Of a DNA stretch of 64,000 bases, positions 34,112 through 46,898 are shown piece after piece. The position numbers were made by a program, and so were the translations under genes. Positions within the stretch are counted from its first letter, which is position 1; each line of letters starts with the position of its first letter. The notes under the pieces are model-generated. The model did not search any database. It was not told the origin of the DNA and was given only the letters and a program-made list of their open reading frames with translations. Source of the stretch: Apium graveolens (Eukaryota; Streptophyta; Magnoliopsida; Apiales; Apiaceae); the NCBI RefSeq assembly GCF_009905375.1, contig NW_027417595.1:24823-88822 (forward strand), given 5' to 3'.

Positions 34112-37100
34112 ATGGTTAACGAAACTGAAGTTCCTAAGACAGTTGAAACTGGTTCTGGTTCAGGTGGTACTGTTTCCATTGATTGGACTATGTACCGTTT
34201 TCCCCAGCCAATTGATTTATCGGGTATTCCTGATAAATTCAGTGGTGGAGTTTCTTTTTCTCGTTGGCAGAAAAAGATGAAGCTCTGGTTAACGGTTAAG
34301 GGTCTATGGCCAGTGGTGCAGTATGATCATCCTGTGTTGGATCGAGAGAATGCTGATTTTGCTAAGGCTTATGCTTTATGGGCTGAGAAGGATGGGGTGA
34401 CTAGGGCAGCCATTTTGGTAGCCTTGGAGAACACCTTATACGATGTTTATTCATTAGATGCCTATACTGCTAGGGTCTTGTGGGATAAGCTGGACCAAAC
34501 CCACAATACTGATTCTCAAGGACTTGAGAAGTATTATATGGCTAGGTTTCTTAATTTCAAGCTGGCGGATGGAAAATTCATGACTGAACAGGTTCATGAG
34601 TTTGAGATGTTGGTTCATGCTTTGGGTGAGTCCGGTATGGTCTTGCCTGAGAAGTTTCGGGTTATGTTAGTGATTGAAAAACTCCCGAAGTCTTGGGAAG
34701 AGTTTTCTCTCTCCCTGAAAAGACAGAAAGTAGAGATTGTAATATCCGGGATATATCGTGTAATTATTTTTGCTAATAAATAATTATTATATGTGTTCAG
34801 TATCTATTCTGTGAATTATTTGTTAAAAAGTGTTCAATGTGTTTGAATGTTTAAAAAAAATAATATTAATTGAGTATTTTAATTTTTATATGTCCAAAAT
34901 AAAATATAAATAATTGTCATATCTTCCTAATTATTTTTATGATGATTTATGATTTTATAGGAAATATATGGATTTTATATAAAAAAAATCGAGTATTTAA
35001 AAACTATTTTATACAATCGGGAACCAACCGACGTCATCCGTTTTTACGTTTTTATAACCCGAAACTCTTCCGAGAACTCCTTCCTAACCTAATTGTAATA
35101 TTCCGAGCATTTTCCATGTTTCGACTTTTTCGATCCGGCGTACGGTTTGTCCTGTGCGGGTCCCGGCGCAACAATTTCGATACATTATTCGTTTCGGTAA
35201 ATCAATAAAACTCGTATTTTTGATAAAACAGGATCTTTTTATTAAACTATTACAATTATCACCTCGTAATACGTGTAACCAGGCGCTGAGATCAAGACCG
35301 CAGTACAAATTGTACTGAGTTGGATAATTATCCCGAAAACCGGTACCGTTTGGATCAGTTTTTATAAATAAACGTACCATTTTAAATCCGGAATGATCCA
35401 ACGGGATACTAATTTTCCATAATTATAAATAGGCTCTACCGTATTTTATTTTGTACCAGAAATCATTTGCAAACAGTATTTACAGAATTTTTTTAGAGAA
35501 AATACTTTAATTATATTTTGTTCTTCGTAATCAAACTCAAATCCGGAGGCGTTATCGATATCGGATTTTGGCGTGCTTATACTCAAAACGAAGCTGTTGA
35601 TTTGTACTTTCAGAATCTTTCATCAAAACCACTGCAGAATCAAGTGGCAATTCTCTACAAACTGTTTTTATTTCGAATTATTAATGATTTAAATTATGAA
35701 TTTTTGTACGGATGATTGTTTGAATGATTTGATGCGTGTATGTTGTAGATATTTTCTTCCTGATCATTTTGGTATGTCATATGATCGATTTGGAGTTCAA
35801 TAACATGTTCAAATTAGGGTTTAATTCTCGAATTGTATAATTAGGTTTTATATTCGTTTGAATGTTCTTGATTAAAATTGGGGGTTTCTTATTTAAGGAT
35901 TATTAGATGTTGTAAAGGGGTGGGTTTTGTTCCCCTTGAAATATGCAATCTATTCATATATAGCACATTATCAGACGATTCCTGGATCGAACGGAGTTGT
36001 CGTTTGAAGTTTCGCCGGATTTTATATAAACTCGCTGACGGCGAATTTTCCTCGGGTTATTACGATCGATTTACAGCTAGTTTGATGGAATAAATTGCTT
36101 GAATAGGTTCCTAAGATTGTAATCTACGTTTCCCCGTTGATTTGGTCGTGTTCTGGGTTGTTTTTGAGCTCGTCGGAAAGCTTCAAGTCGCCGACAATGG
36201 CTGCGCCGGCGACGTGAGGTAGAAATGGCAAAAGTGCATAAAGGTCCCTGACCTTTTGGTACTCTTGCAGTATGGTCCCTGATGTTTAAAAACTTATAAA
36301 AATTTGATTTCTATTTAAAATCCTTTGAAAGTTTGATTTCTTTTTATAAAAATCATTTTAAAAATTGTTTTTAATTCCCAAAAATTCCGAAAATGATTAT
36401 TTTAATTCCAAAAAATTATTTTTAATTCAAAAATAAATCTGAATTAATTAGTTAATTAATTTTAGTTAATGATTAATTGATTAATTGGTCAATTAATTAG
36501 AAAATTAATTGATTAATTGATTTAATTAATTATTAATTGATTTTAATTAGTCATTTAATTAGATTTAATTATTTAAAAATGATTTAAAAATTCCGAAAAA
36601 TAATTTCGAGCTTTAAAATATTATTTTAAATTGTTTTCAAGGCTCGATAATTATTATAAAATTATTTTGAAGCCAGAGTTGGCCAACCGAACTCTGCTTA
36701 TTACTTTGAAATTGATCCAACGACCCGTTTTAATTCCGAAAAATGTTTTAAAAATCATTTTGAATACCCAAAAGCCTGTTTATAATCCGAGACTCCTTTA
36801 TAAATGATATATCATTGATTATTTGACGTGTTATGTGTTATATGTGACTTGTTGGTTGACTGTCGGTCAATATGTTCGGTGTTCACTTGTTTATAGCGTA
36901 ACTTTCAATCCGTTAATCGGATTTGGGTGAAACGAAGGGTAGATAGAAGTGTATGTCGAATAGAATCGTATGAGTTAAATATTGATAGATACTTATGATG
37001 CCTAGCAGAGTAAGCAAGGCGTAGGAAAGGGAAGCAGGTGATCAGAAAATGGAATCGACATGTAGAAAATACAGCAAATGATCAGAAAATGGAATCGAGG

Positions 37101-38624
37101 CATAGGAAAAGTAGACGAGTGGTTGTTGAAGAAAGTCATTGGGCGAGTACAAGTAAAATTGGAATCGATTGTGATAAGGCAAGTACTTCTAAACCTTTTT
37201 CGAGATATAGTGCAAATATTTCTAAACTTTCTCATAACATATTGTTAAGTGCTCAAAATAGCTTTGTTTTATGTTGAAAGTACTTTGAATCCTTCAGCCT
37301 TGAACCTGAGCCACATCATTTGATCTTTGAGCCGTAAGCCTTATTCTTTGTGAACCATTTCTTGTTGATTTACCAGATACTAAACCACACAAATACGATG
37401 CCGCTCCACAAATATATATCCATCATATACCAAAACACTGGAATATAATTGTTTACACATACATAAACTTTTATACTCAACCATACCTTGTGACATCAAA
37501 GTACTAAAACCTTGTAAAAACATTATTTATCTAATACCCGATTATCCTACAGGCCGGAGGCCACTTCTTTTATATACTTTGACATACCCTTTTGGTACCC
37601 ATGAATTTTCACCATGCTCTTATACAAATGTTTTATTGTTATTGATTATGATCCGATTTTATTGAATTATATTGTTTATCATATTGAACTGCTTTAGAAT
37701 TGGATAGTTTTCTTTATGTGGACCAGATTTGTGGTCAGACCATACCGATGGTCAAGTTAGGCCAATGTGTGCCTTGGATCCAGTAGTTAGAGCAGTGTTG
37801 TGTGCTTTGCTCGGGGTTAGTGCGTGACTGATCAGCAGCCTAACCTTGGTTTTAAAAACTTAAAATGAATATCCAATTATATTGGTTGTTTAACAAGAAA
37901 CTTGATTCCTTCGAATCATCTCGTTTGATCATTGTTTGACCTCAGTTATTAATAATATGACTTGCTGAGCTAGTTAGCTCACTCTTGTGAATCTTTTTAT
38001 ATATTTTACAGTTAAGAAGGATATGGATGATAGTGAAGTTCTTCAGTCCAAAGTGCGAGCTAGGATTCTAGTTCGAGTTGGATCGAGCTAGCAAAAGCTT
38101 CATATGGTAGTGAGATAATAAGATTGTAAGAATAATTTCATTATCAGTTGTAAGTTAAATTAGTTGGCATTTGGTACGTTGTAATAAAAGTTAAGGTTGT
38201 AGCTTGTTTTCATACTTTAACCTGTTGCGATCCGTGGTTATGTAATGCAGGGTCATTGCAAATAATATTTCATATACAGGTTTATACACTGTATATGTGT
38301 TGTGGACCCCAAACTTCTGACCCGGGTTTGGAGGGCGCCACAGAGATCACATGGACTAACTTGATGTTGGACATCTATGTGCAGGAACAACACAAGTCCA
38401 AACAAGGACACGTGATGTCTGCGGAACATGGGAGCTCGAAGGTGAATCTAGTGACTGTAGGACATAAAAGAAAGGTAGTCACTAAGAAGGCTAATACTAA
38501 ACCTGACAAGAACAAGGTTAAGAAACCAAAGGAGAACAAACCATGTTGGTTTTGTGGACAGGTTGGTCATTGGAGCAAGGACTGTCCAAGTAAGAAAGCT
38601 AAGAAAGCTGGAGTGGTAGCTTAA
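34112..38624 (+). pseudogene. Copia gag, split by a solo LTR
   Basis: The first part (34112-34737) starts at MVNETEV and contains the SGIPDKFSGGVSFSRWQKKM and ALWAEKDG-type region of copia Gag (UBN2-like fold). The frame resumes at 38343 (EITWTNLML) after the inserted LTR and ends with a CCHC zinc knuckle, CWFCGQVGHWSKDC, near 38543-38584. Removing the insertion and one copy of GAGAT would restore a continuous frame, so gag was open there when the LTR element landed. A TAA at 38622 and a TAG at 38763 now interrupt the junction to pol. Confidence 0.85.
34738..38342 (+). mobile_element. Solo LTR of a Tekay-like gypsy element (3605 bp)
   Basis: It begins TGTAATATCC, ends GGAGGGCGCCACA and is flanked by a perfect 5-bp duplication GAGAT (34733-34737 and 38343-38347) inside copia gag. 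No internal domain is present, so it arose by recombination between two LTRs. Shared words with the LTR at 3454-7226 (TTCCGTTAATCGGATTT-like and GTGAAACGAAG blocks, GATCAGCAG) place it in the same clade. TATAAATAGG near 35424 agrees with + orientation. The open frames within are not genes. Confidence 0.88.
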
Positions 38625-41600
38625 ACAAATACTGTGCTTGGACTTGGAACCCCCAGTGGGCCTGTAGCTAACATTGTCATTGGTGAGGTTGTTGCCTCTG
38701 GAATCGATGATGGGTATGTTACTTACAACCTTGCACTACTTTCCATTTATCTGTCACATGAGTAGTTGCTTGATATAGGAGCTAATGTGCATATTTGTGC
38801 TGATATTAGTTTGTTTGTATCTTATCAACAGAGTCATGGAGTGACAGTGACGATGGGGAATGCTAGTACTGCACAAGTGCTTGGAATAGGAAACGTGGAC
38901 CTGAAGTTTGCTTCTAGACGGATTCCATCACTCACTAGAGTGCATCATATTCCCTATATTCGTAGAAATATAGTAAGTGGAAGTTGTTTAGTTAAGAACA
39001 TCTTTGAACTTTCTTTGAAATGTAATAAAGTAGCTATTACTCATACCGGTACATTCTTTGGCAAGGGTTATTTGTCTGATGATTTATTTTAATAAATGTT
39101 GAACCTGTTTTGGGTGGTTTTATTAATGATAGTGTTGCATCTTCTGTTAATTGTGTAGAATCATCTGATTTGTGGCACTTACGACTTGGTTATTTAAATT
39201 TTGGTGCTCTAAAGAATATGATGAATTTATAGTTGATTCCAAAGTACGCAATTGATAAGAAATCTAAGTGTCAACTGTCAAGTGTGTGTAACTGCTAAAA
39301 AAACAAGGAAACCTTTTCATAATGTTGTTAGAGATTCAGACTTGTTAGATTTAGTGCACTCAGACATATGTGAATTTGGTGGTGTGTTGACTAAGGATCA
39401 CTGTAGATATTTCATTACCTTTATAGATGATTGTAGTAGATATTGTTATGTCTATTTGCTTAAACATAAGGATGAAGCACTAGATAAATTCATTATGTAT
39501 AAAAATGAAGTTGAAACACAAACTGGAAAAGTACTTAAACGTTTGAGATCTGATAGAGGTGGTGAGTATACAAGTGTTATATTTAATGAATTTTGCGCAA
39601 GCAATGGTATAGTTCATGAGGTTACTCCACCATACACACCTGAGTCTAATGAGGTGGTATAGTGAAAGAATAGAACTTTTAAAGACATGATTAACAATAT
39701 GCTGATTAATTATGGGTTTCCTAAGTACATGTGGGGAGAGGTTCTGAATACGGCTTGCCATATTCATAATAGAGTCTCTCTGAAACATATGGAAAAGACA
39801 CATTATGAATTATGGAGAAAGCGTAAGAAATTTTTGAGTTATCTTCTTGTGTGGGGTGTCTTGCTAAAGTGCTTGTCCCTGAACACAAGAGAAAGAAACT
39901 AGGTCTGAAAACTGTTGATTGTATCTTTCTGGGCTATCTTGAAACCTCTACTGCTATGAGATTTTTAGTATTAAAATTTGACATAGACGATATTGTGGTG
40001 AATACGATAGTTGAGTTTCGTGATGCAACTTTCTTTGAGGAAGTTTTCCGTATAAAGACTGGTATAACTCTGGGTAATTATGAGGATGATCCCACTCACA
40101 CATCAAGTTCTATTCCTGATCATGTGAAAAAGATGACAAATTTGGGGGCGGATCCTGTAGTAGCTCTACTCCTAGTGAAGTAGAGGAACCTAGAAGGAGT
40201 AGGCGTGCAAAGGTAATCAAGAACTTTGGAAGTGATTTTATCACTTACAATGTCAAGGATGAGCTTTTAACTTTCCGTCAAGCCATGGATTCTTCGGAGT
40301 CAAGGCATTGGAAAGGCACTGTAAAGAGTGAAATTGACTCAATTGTTTCTAACGGAATATGGGAGTTAGTTGATATCCCTCCTGGGTGTTCTACTATTAG
40401 ATGTAAATGGATCTTCAAGAGGAAGCTAAACCCTGATGGCTCAATAGATAAGTACAAGGCTAGACTAGTTGCTAATGGATTTAGGCAAAGGGAAGGCATT
40501 GATTATTTTGATACATATTCTTCGGTTGCCCGAATGACAACAATCAGAATGCTTATTGCATTGGCTTCTGAACATGGTCTTATCATCCATCAAATGGATG
40601 TAAAGACAACTTTTTTTCATGGTGACCTTGAAGAAGAGATTTATATGGATCAGCCTGAGGAATTTGTTGCTTCTAGTAATGAGAAGAAAGTATGTAGACT
40701 AGTCAAGTCCATCTATGGCATTAAACAAGCACCTATAGACTAACATAAAAAGTTTGATGAAACTATTTTAGACTTTGAGTTTTTAGTTAATAAAAGTGGC
40801 AAGTGTGTCTACTATAAGATCAGAGGTAATGATTGTGTGAACGTGTGCTTGTATGTAGATGATATCTTGTTGTTTGGAACCAATATTGAGATTATTAATT
40901 AGATAAAGAGTTTCTTGAAGAGGCAATTTGAGATGAAGGATATGGGTGAGGCTAGTATGATTCTTGGGATTAAGTTGACTCAGTAAACTAATAGAATAAC
41001 TTTGTTACATTCTCATTATATAGAGAAATCTATACTTGAGAAGTACGGTTATTCAAATTATAGAATCGTTAGTACACCATATAATTCAAAAGTTGGCTTA
41101 GTCAAGAATAGTTCAGGAGTTCATGTGTCTCAGTTTTAGGTATTCTCAGATTATTGGGAGTTTGTTATATCTTGCTAATATGACAATGCCAGATATTTCT
41201 TATTCTATGTCTAAGTTGGCTAGATATACAAGCTTTCCAAACAAGACTCATTGGGAGGCACTGGATATAGTTCTTAGATATCTGAATGGAACTATTTCCC
41301 ATGGCTTGCATTACCGGAGATTTCCGGGGTACTCGAGGGGTATAATGATGCAAGTTAGATTGCTAAGAAATATGGTTCCAATGGAGTGATTGGATATGTG
41401 TTTATCCTTGCGGATGTAGCAGTGTCCTGGAAGTCTTCTAGACAGACTTTGATTACTCGGTCTACTTTTGAGGTTGAGTTGTGTGCACTTGATGCCACAA
41501 GTATGGAGGCTGGATGGTTACATGGACTCATGAGTATGATACATGTAGTAAGCAAGCCGCTTCCTGCCATTTCTGTTCATTGTGATAGCCGTACAACTAT

Positions 41601-41793
41601 CGACAAAGTCAAAAGTGTAAAGTATAATGTTAAAACAAAGAGACACATCCAAGTTAGACTAAAGTCTATAAGGGGTGTAGTGTCTGATAGGATTATTACT
41701 ATAGAGTTCATATTAACTCAGGATAATATAGCTGATTCGCTTACTAAAGGGCTTGAGCATGCTGTAGTCCTCAAGTCGAGGTTGGGGATGTGA
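38625..41793 (+). pseudogene. Copia pol (PR-IN-RT-RNase H), multiply broken
   Basis: Order and landmarks: protease remnant LLDIGANVHICAD (38766; the active-site DSGA has become DIGA), GAG-pre-integrase WHL-LGYLNFG (39170-39290), integrase HSDICEFGG (39359), FIDDCSRY (39420) and RSDRGGEY (39545) with its C-terminal part to about 40180. RT runs from WELVDIPPG (40360) through FKRKLNPDG and LVANGFRQ to the YVDDI site near 40852. RNase H ends in TKRHIQV and ADSLTKGL (about 41635-41760). More than ten stops or frameshifts, including TAG-TGA at 39660, exclude activity. Confidence 0.88.
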
Positions 41794-42418
41794 CTGATAA
41801 CCCATCATAATTCATCAACAGAATACACCTGAGAGGAGATCTCTCGAAGTGTATTCAATATGCCAATAACAAGTTGTAAGGATGAATTGGTAGTACCTCT
41901 ACCATATATATTTAGAAACTTATGTATCTGATTCTATCCCCTGTAAACCTTAAGAGGTACTTGGACTGCTAGTTAGTAAGAGTTTTAACAAATTTTGATT
42001 ATAACAGTTTTAGATCGGGATTTGATAAATTCTGATGGACCAAATATTGTGTCAGAATTTGTAAACTCTGAATAGGATCAAGTCGAAAGACGAGATGTTA
42101 GCAGTACATCTTTGGAGATGCCCAGCTAAGCGAATGCAATTGTGTGGTCGCAATTAGAGGAAAGGGTTATTCCTTGAAGCATTCGACGAACAGGATCGAG
42201 ACAAGACCATAACGTCTCAAAGCCGTAGATCTGCACCATAAAATTTTGACTTGTAGTCGTCTATGGAGTGTGGTTACACCAAACGGATAGAGATTCAAGG
42301 TGAAATATTCCATTTATATCCGGTAGCCATCGAAGTAGGGGACTTAGGAGGGTTCAAACTCAGAAGGGTACCGGCTCTGAAAAACAAGTCAAAATCTGAT
42401 ATGCATTTCTGTATGGAT

Positions 42419-42429
42419 TTGTGGGGAAT
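42419..42429 (+). other. Polypurine tract of the old copia element
   Basis: TTGTGGGGAAT directly precedes TGTTAGAAAATGG of the 3' LTR. Confidence 0.7.
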
Positions 42430-43500
42430 TGTTAGAAAATGGAAATTTGAGGACACGTGTAATATGTCTTCTTGATGTAATTTCTGGTTAATAAAAAGTG
42501 GAGATTGTTCCTTTCTATAAGAATATAAACTTTCATATTTGGATCTAAGATATTTTCTTATTGAAATCCATGTAAAAATAAGAGAAAGAATGCTTATTTG
42601 TATAAGAGTTATTTCGGTTTTAGCTGAGAGGCATATTGTGAAATTTATGCAATGTTCAGGACCTGAGGCTAGATGTTCAGGGCCTGATGATGTGCTGAAA
42701 TAAGTTCCTGCAATGTTCAGGGCCTGAGGTTGGGAGCTCAGCACCTGATGTTATGCTGAAAACATTTCTGGAATGTTCAGGACCTGGGGCTAGAGGTTCA
42801 GGTCCTGATGTGCTGAAAATTTTGGGTTGTTTTGGGCCTGGGGCTTATGCTCAGGGACTGAACTGGAAGCCAATTGCTAAAACTATATAAACATGTTTTG
42901 TATAAATAAGTATATTATATATTTATATTTGAGTAAGGATTATTATAATTTTATAATAATAATAACTAAACTCTTATAGAATACATAATAGATGATATTA
43001 CATACGTTACTTTTGTGGTGAAGATAAAAAGTTGAAGTGTGTGAAAATCTTTGAGGGAGATATATTGGGGAAAATAGATAGAAACCCTAGAACATCATCT
43101 CTCTGGCTCTCTCCCACATATACATACAAATGTTCATTGATTTTCTTGGTGAGCTGAGGTGCTGGTCGTTGTTGAGCCTTCTCGTATCTGTGAACGGATC
43201 GCTCTGAGCTGTTTTATCCTGAAAGTGATATTGCGATAACCCATCACAACATAAGTGGGGCAATAATCTCTTCAATAACAGTCAAGTCTTCTCGAGGGCT
43301 TGGCGACTCAGCTGATTCTCTAATTCTGATAAAGCTTCATAGAGCTAAGTGATTGTCTCTAACTTCTTATCAATTCGGTCTTTAATTATATAATATTTGT
43401 GCCTTCGTGTTTTTTTCATTACTTGGTTGAATTTGCATGTTTTTGTTAATTTGTTATATATAACTGTCTCATTGTTGCGCGTATAGTAATATTCCCAACA
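42430..43500 (+). repeat. 3' LTR of the old copia element (1071 bp)
   Basis: Begins TGTTAGAAAATGG and ends ATTCCCAACA. Matches 33002-34070 throughout with many substitutions. The same TTCAGG-CCTGAGG blocks occur at 42650-42860. Confidence 0.88.
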
Positions 43501-43588
43501 AACAGGACCCGTCCCCGGGTAAGGCGTAAAATGATCATGGCTATCGCTTTGGGACGAACACCATATTTTTATAATATATATATATATA

Positions 43589-43918
43589 GGGGAATGATCA
43601 AATACAAACTAAAATTAAAATAGAAACTTAAAACTAATCTAAGCCATTAGATCTACCTAATCTAATGGTCCCCCCTAAATCACCCCACCCAACTACCCTG
43701 CACCCTCCCACACCCAATTTCAGCTTTTCCCCTCCGTTTTTTAATTTGATTTTTCCCGTCAAACCGTAAGTTTTTTTTAAAATCCGATTTCACTGTATTT
43801 TTTTACATCTCACAATGATCGATTTGCTTACCATATGTGTTATATTTCGAAGTAATTTTAAAAAATAAATTATTTGGTTTCTAGTTTCTATTCTAAACTG
43901 GTTTCTATTGGAGTAGCC
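43589..43918. mobile_element. Putative Mutator-like MITE in a TA-rich site
   Basis: The ends carry imperfect inverted repeats: AAACTAAAATTAAAATAGAAAC on the left resembles the complement of GTTTCTATTCTAAACTGGTTT on the right. Both flanks are (TA)n, so no target duplication can be defined. A short hairpin CCATTAGAT/ATCTAATGG lies at about 43648-43671. Non-coding. Confidence 0.4.
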
Positions 43919-44237
43919 ATATATATATATATATTAATATAAGTGTTAGTTTTATATTTAGTACACAAACTAAATTGACATAATAAGAATATATAAATAT
44001 ATTAGAGACGCTCAATAATTTCAAAACATATTAAATTATACTTTGAGAACTTTTTTATAAAGTTAGAAACTAACTCATTTTGGAAAATAAGGTTCAACTA
44101 TAATGCAGGTTAAACAAATTAGAGTAATGGGACATTTCCATCATAATAAGTTGTCTTTTATAGTTGGAGAATTAGAAAAAATCCCATGTTTAATTGATTC
44201 TAATTTGAATGATTTAAACATATTCCGTGTTCATTTC

Positions 44238-45569
44238 TGTAACAGCCCGCACTTCTCGATCTATTAAGTCTAAGTTGAAACTAAAATATAATTATTGATC
44301 CAAATATTTATTATAGAGATCACCATTACAAAAGTGCGGCTAAAAGCGGAAGTTCAAATGTCAATCTACTCGAATTCTAAGTACTCGATCTCCAATATTA
44401 TCTAACTCTTTCTTAGGCAAAACCTGAAATTAAAAAATGAGTTGTGAAGCCCAACAAGCAATTATCGTCCAACGGCTCAAAATGATATTATCTATATTTT
44501 AAAAAAAAACACAATTTACAAATGTATCACATAACAGATATCACATATAATCACACGTATATTCGATAACAAATACAATATTTATATGATATATTCTATA
44601 AAAATGATCAAAATAAAACACACAACATACTCTACAATTCACATAATCAATATTCCCAGTCAATCAAATTCTCTTCTTGAGTCACGCAGTGCTAAATCAC
44701 ACCTTATGCCACACTTTGCCAGTAACCGATATCTTATATTTATGCCACATTTTCAAATGACCGGTTTCTTATTCTTTTTCGATGTGGGGCTAGTTTACGT
44801 CACTCATCAAGTGAAATGAAGCTTGACAAGGTATCGATATGTTCCGGAACGTGCGCAAACTAGTTTTAAATTCTACGTATCACACTATCCGGAAAATTCG
44901 TTATCTTGTGAATCACATATCCATATCATATTTATAATAACTAAACAAATTTCAGAAAACATCTAATCACACATAATAAGGCACATTACATAATACATAC
45001 GGAGCAAGAAAGATTCACTTACGGAATTCGTAAACAAATAGGTATACGGAGCAATGAATAATTACTTACCTCAATCACGCAAACAGATAATTCAAATCAG
45101 AATACATATTCGATCAATAGTAACTCATCGTAACTGCACATCTCAAATCTCGAATATTTCCATTACTCAAATTCTGATTAGATTCTTATTTGTCCTTTTT
45201 GACCCTGCAAACGATATTTTCTTGAAAAACATAAAATACGAAAGTTGAAAAGAACGAAAAGACCTTCCGAATAATCCAGAATCAACGAATTCTGACTTAC
45301 AATTAATTTTCTACAAATTTTACAAAATTACTGTTTTTTACGTAAAAGCTCTACGAATTTTTACAATAAAAATGAGGAATACGAATAAGATGTATTTATA
45401 ATGATACAAAATCCTATTTCTTAATCACCAAGTTATCCATATTAAAATCTGATCCAAATTTTAGGCCCATTAGTCTAATTCAAGTTTAAATTCTGGTCCT
45501 TGTCTAATTTTAATATTTTTTTCTATTATTTTATTATTAATCTAATTCTAAAAATTATGGGATATTACA
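44238..45569 (-). mobile_element. Solo LTR of a gypsy-like element (1332 bp)
   Basis: The ends are TGTAACAGCCCG and GGGATATTACA on the + strand. The minus orientation is favoured because a TATA-like ATTATAAATACATC lies on the minus strand at about 45387-45400. Flanks ATTTC (44233-44237) and ATTCC (45570-45574) are a one-mismatch target duplication. No internal domain is present on either side. Confidence 0.72.
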
Positions 45570-46898
45570 ATTCCTTTAAAGTCTCATCGGGCATTAAAGT
45601 GGAGAAAAATTGTAGTAAATTATAATTATAACCAAATTTCAAATATTTTTTTGTCGTTGACATTATAAAAAGTTCGAGTTTGAACTCGACCGAGACTTTA
45701 ATTTCTAAGCTCGAACATTAACTCGTAAAAAAGTTCAAAATGCTCAAGTTCCACTTGAAAATCACAAAAATTTAAATTAAAAACATTTAGTAATATGACA
45801 TAACTAAGTTTCTCATGGTGATTCATTGTTATATAAAATGATGATGGTAGACTTGAACAATTCTTTGGTTGCCCAAGGAATCCGCGTATCCCATGCAACC
45901 AGTTGTCGGATAATCAAATTTTTGGAAATATTAATTTTCAAAATTCTCAACTAAAATTCACCATATTTAACATTTGTACTACAAGAATAAGTGGTTTTAA
46001 TTTAGGTTCTTGTGTTTCAGATGCTTAGTTTTGTTAACGGATTTCATCTTCGACATCAATTATATATTTTTAATATTTGTACATGTGCTATATCTCCGAC
46101 ACTCAAATTTTCATATTATTTTATTTATTAAATCAATGTATTCTCATAATACGCACAAACGCCAGAATAAAGTTAGACCGTGAATAATGGATGGTCCTCT
46201 AAAGAATTACTCTATATAATTTATTTTGTCGAACTTATGATGTTCAAAATTTTAAAATTTAAGAAATTAAAATATCAGACATTTCAAATTTATAAATGTG
46301 AAAAAATTAAAGTGAAAGAACACTTCACCATTTTCGAATCTCATCTATGACACCCAAATCACTGGACCGGCCATGTTTGGATAAACTTTGACCTAAATAC
46401 ATTATTAAAGCGGTTAGAAGTTTCCTCCGGTTGGTAATCTCATTTTGTTAATTATATACTCTACTATTTTTGTTATTATTAATATTTATTTTTTTAATTA
46501 TATATAATTTAATTATGTATAAACATGAAAAATATTAAAAAAAAGATCGGAAAAGAATGATGTACAATGCCGGTTTATATTGGTGAAATATTTCAATAAG
46601 TTCATGTATAATTTAATTATGTACGAACAAATGAAATCTTTTTTTAAAAGAAAGGCTCAGGATGGAATAATGTACGATGCTTGAGATGATATTATTTAAT
46701 TATTCGCAATTTTCTTTACAGACAAGTGAAATCTAAAAAATAACCGGGAATCGCTGAAATGGTACGATTCTGTATTCACATTAATTTTAATTAAACCTTT
46801 ACATAAATTTACAAAAAGGTGAAATATTAATTGAAAATGTGGGTAATGTATTTTGAAAATGAATATTAATACGGATTTTCTAGCGTGTGTTTTAAAAA
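45570..46898. other. Intergenic AT-rich DNA
   Basis: No gene, LTR or TIR pair recognised. Open frames at 45698-45898 and 46696-46956 on the minus strand have no domain. Confidence 0.5.

Larger units (their letters stand above)
33002..43500 (+). mobile_element. Degenerate Ty1/copia retrotransposon with a nested solo LTR
   Basis: Two ~1.07-kb LTRs (33002-34070 and 42430-43500) enclose a copia gag-pol in the order gag, zinc knuckle, protease, integrase, RT, RNase H. The coding frame has many stops and frameshifts and the LTRs are visibly diverged, so the insertion is old. The first base pair of the left LTR reads CG, not TG. No matching target duplication is found (CACAT on the left, AACAG on the right). 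Confidence 0.88.
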
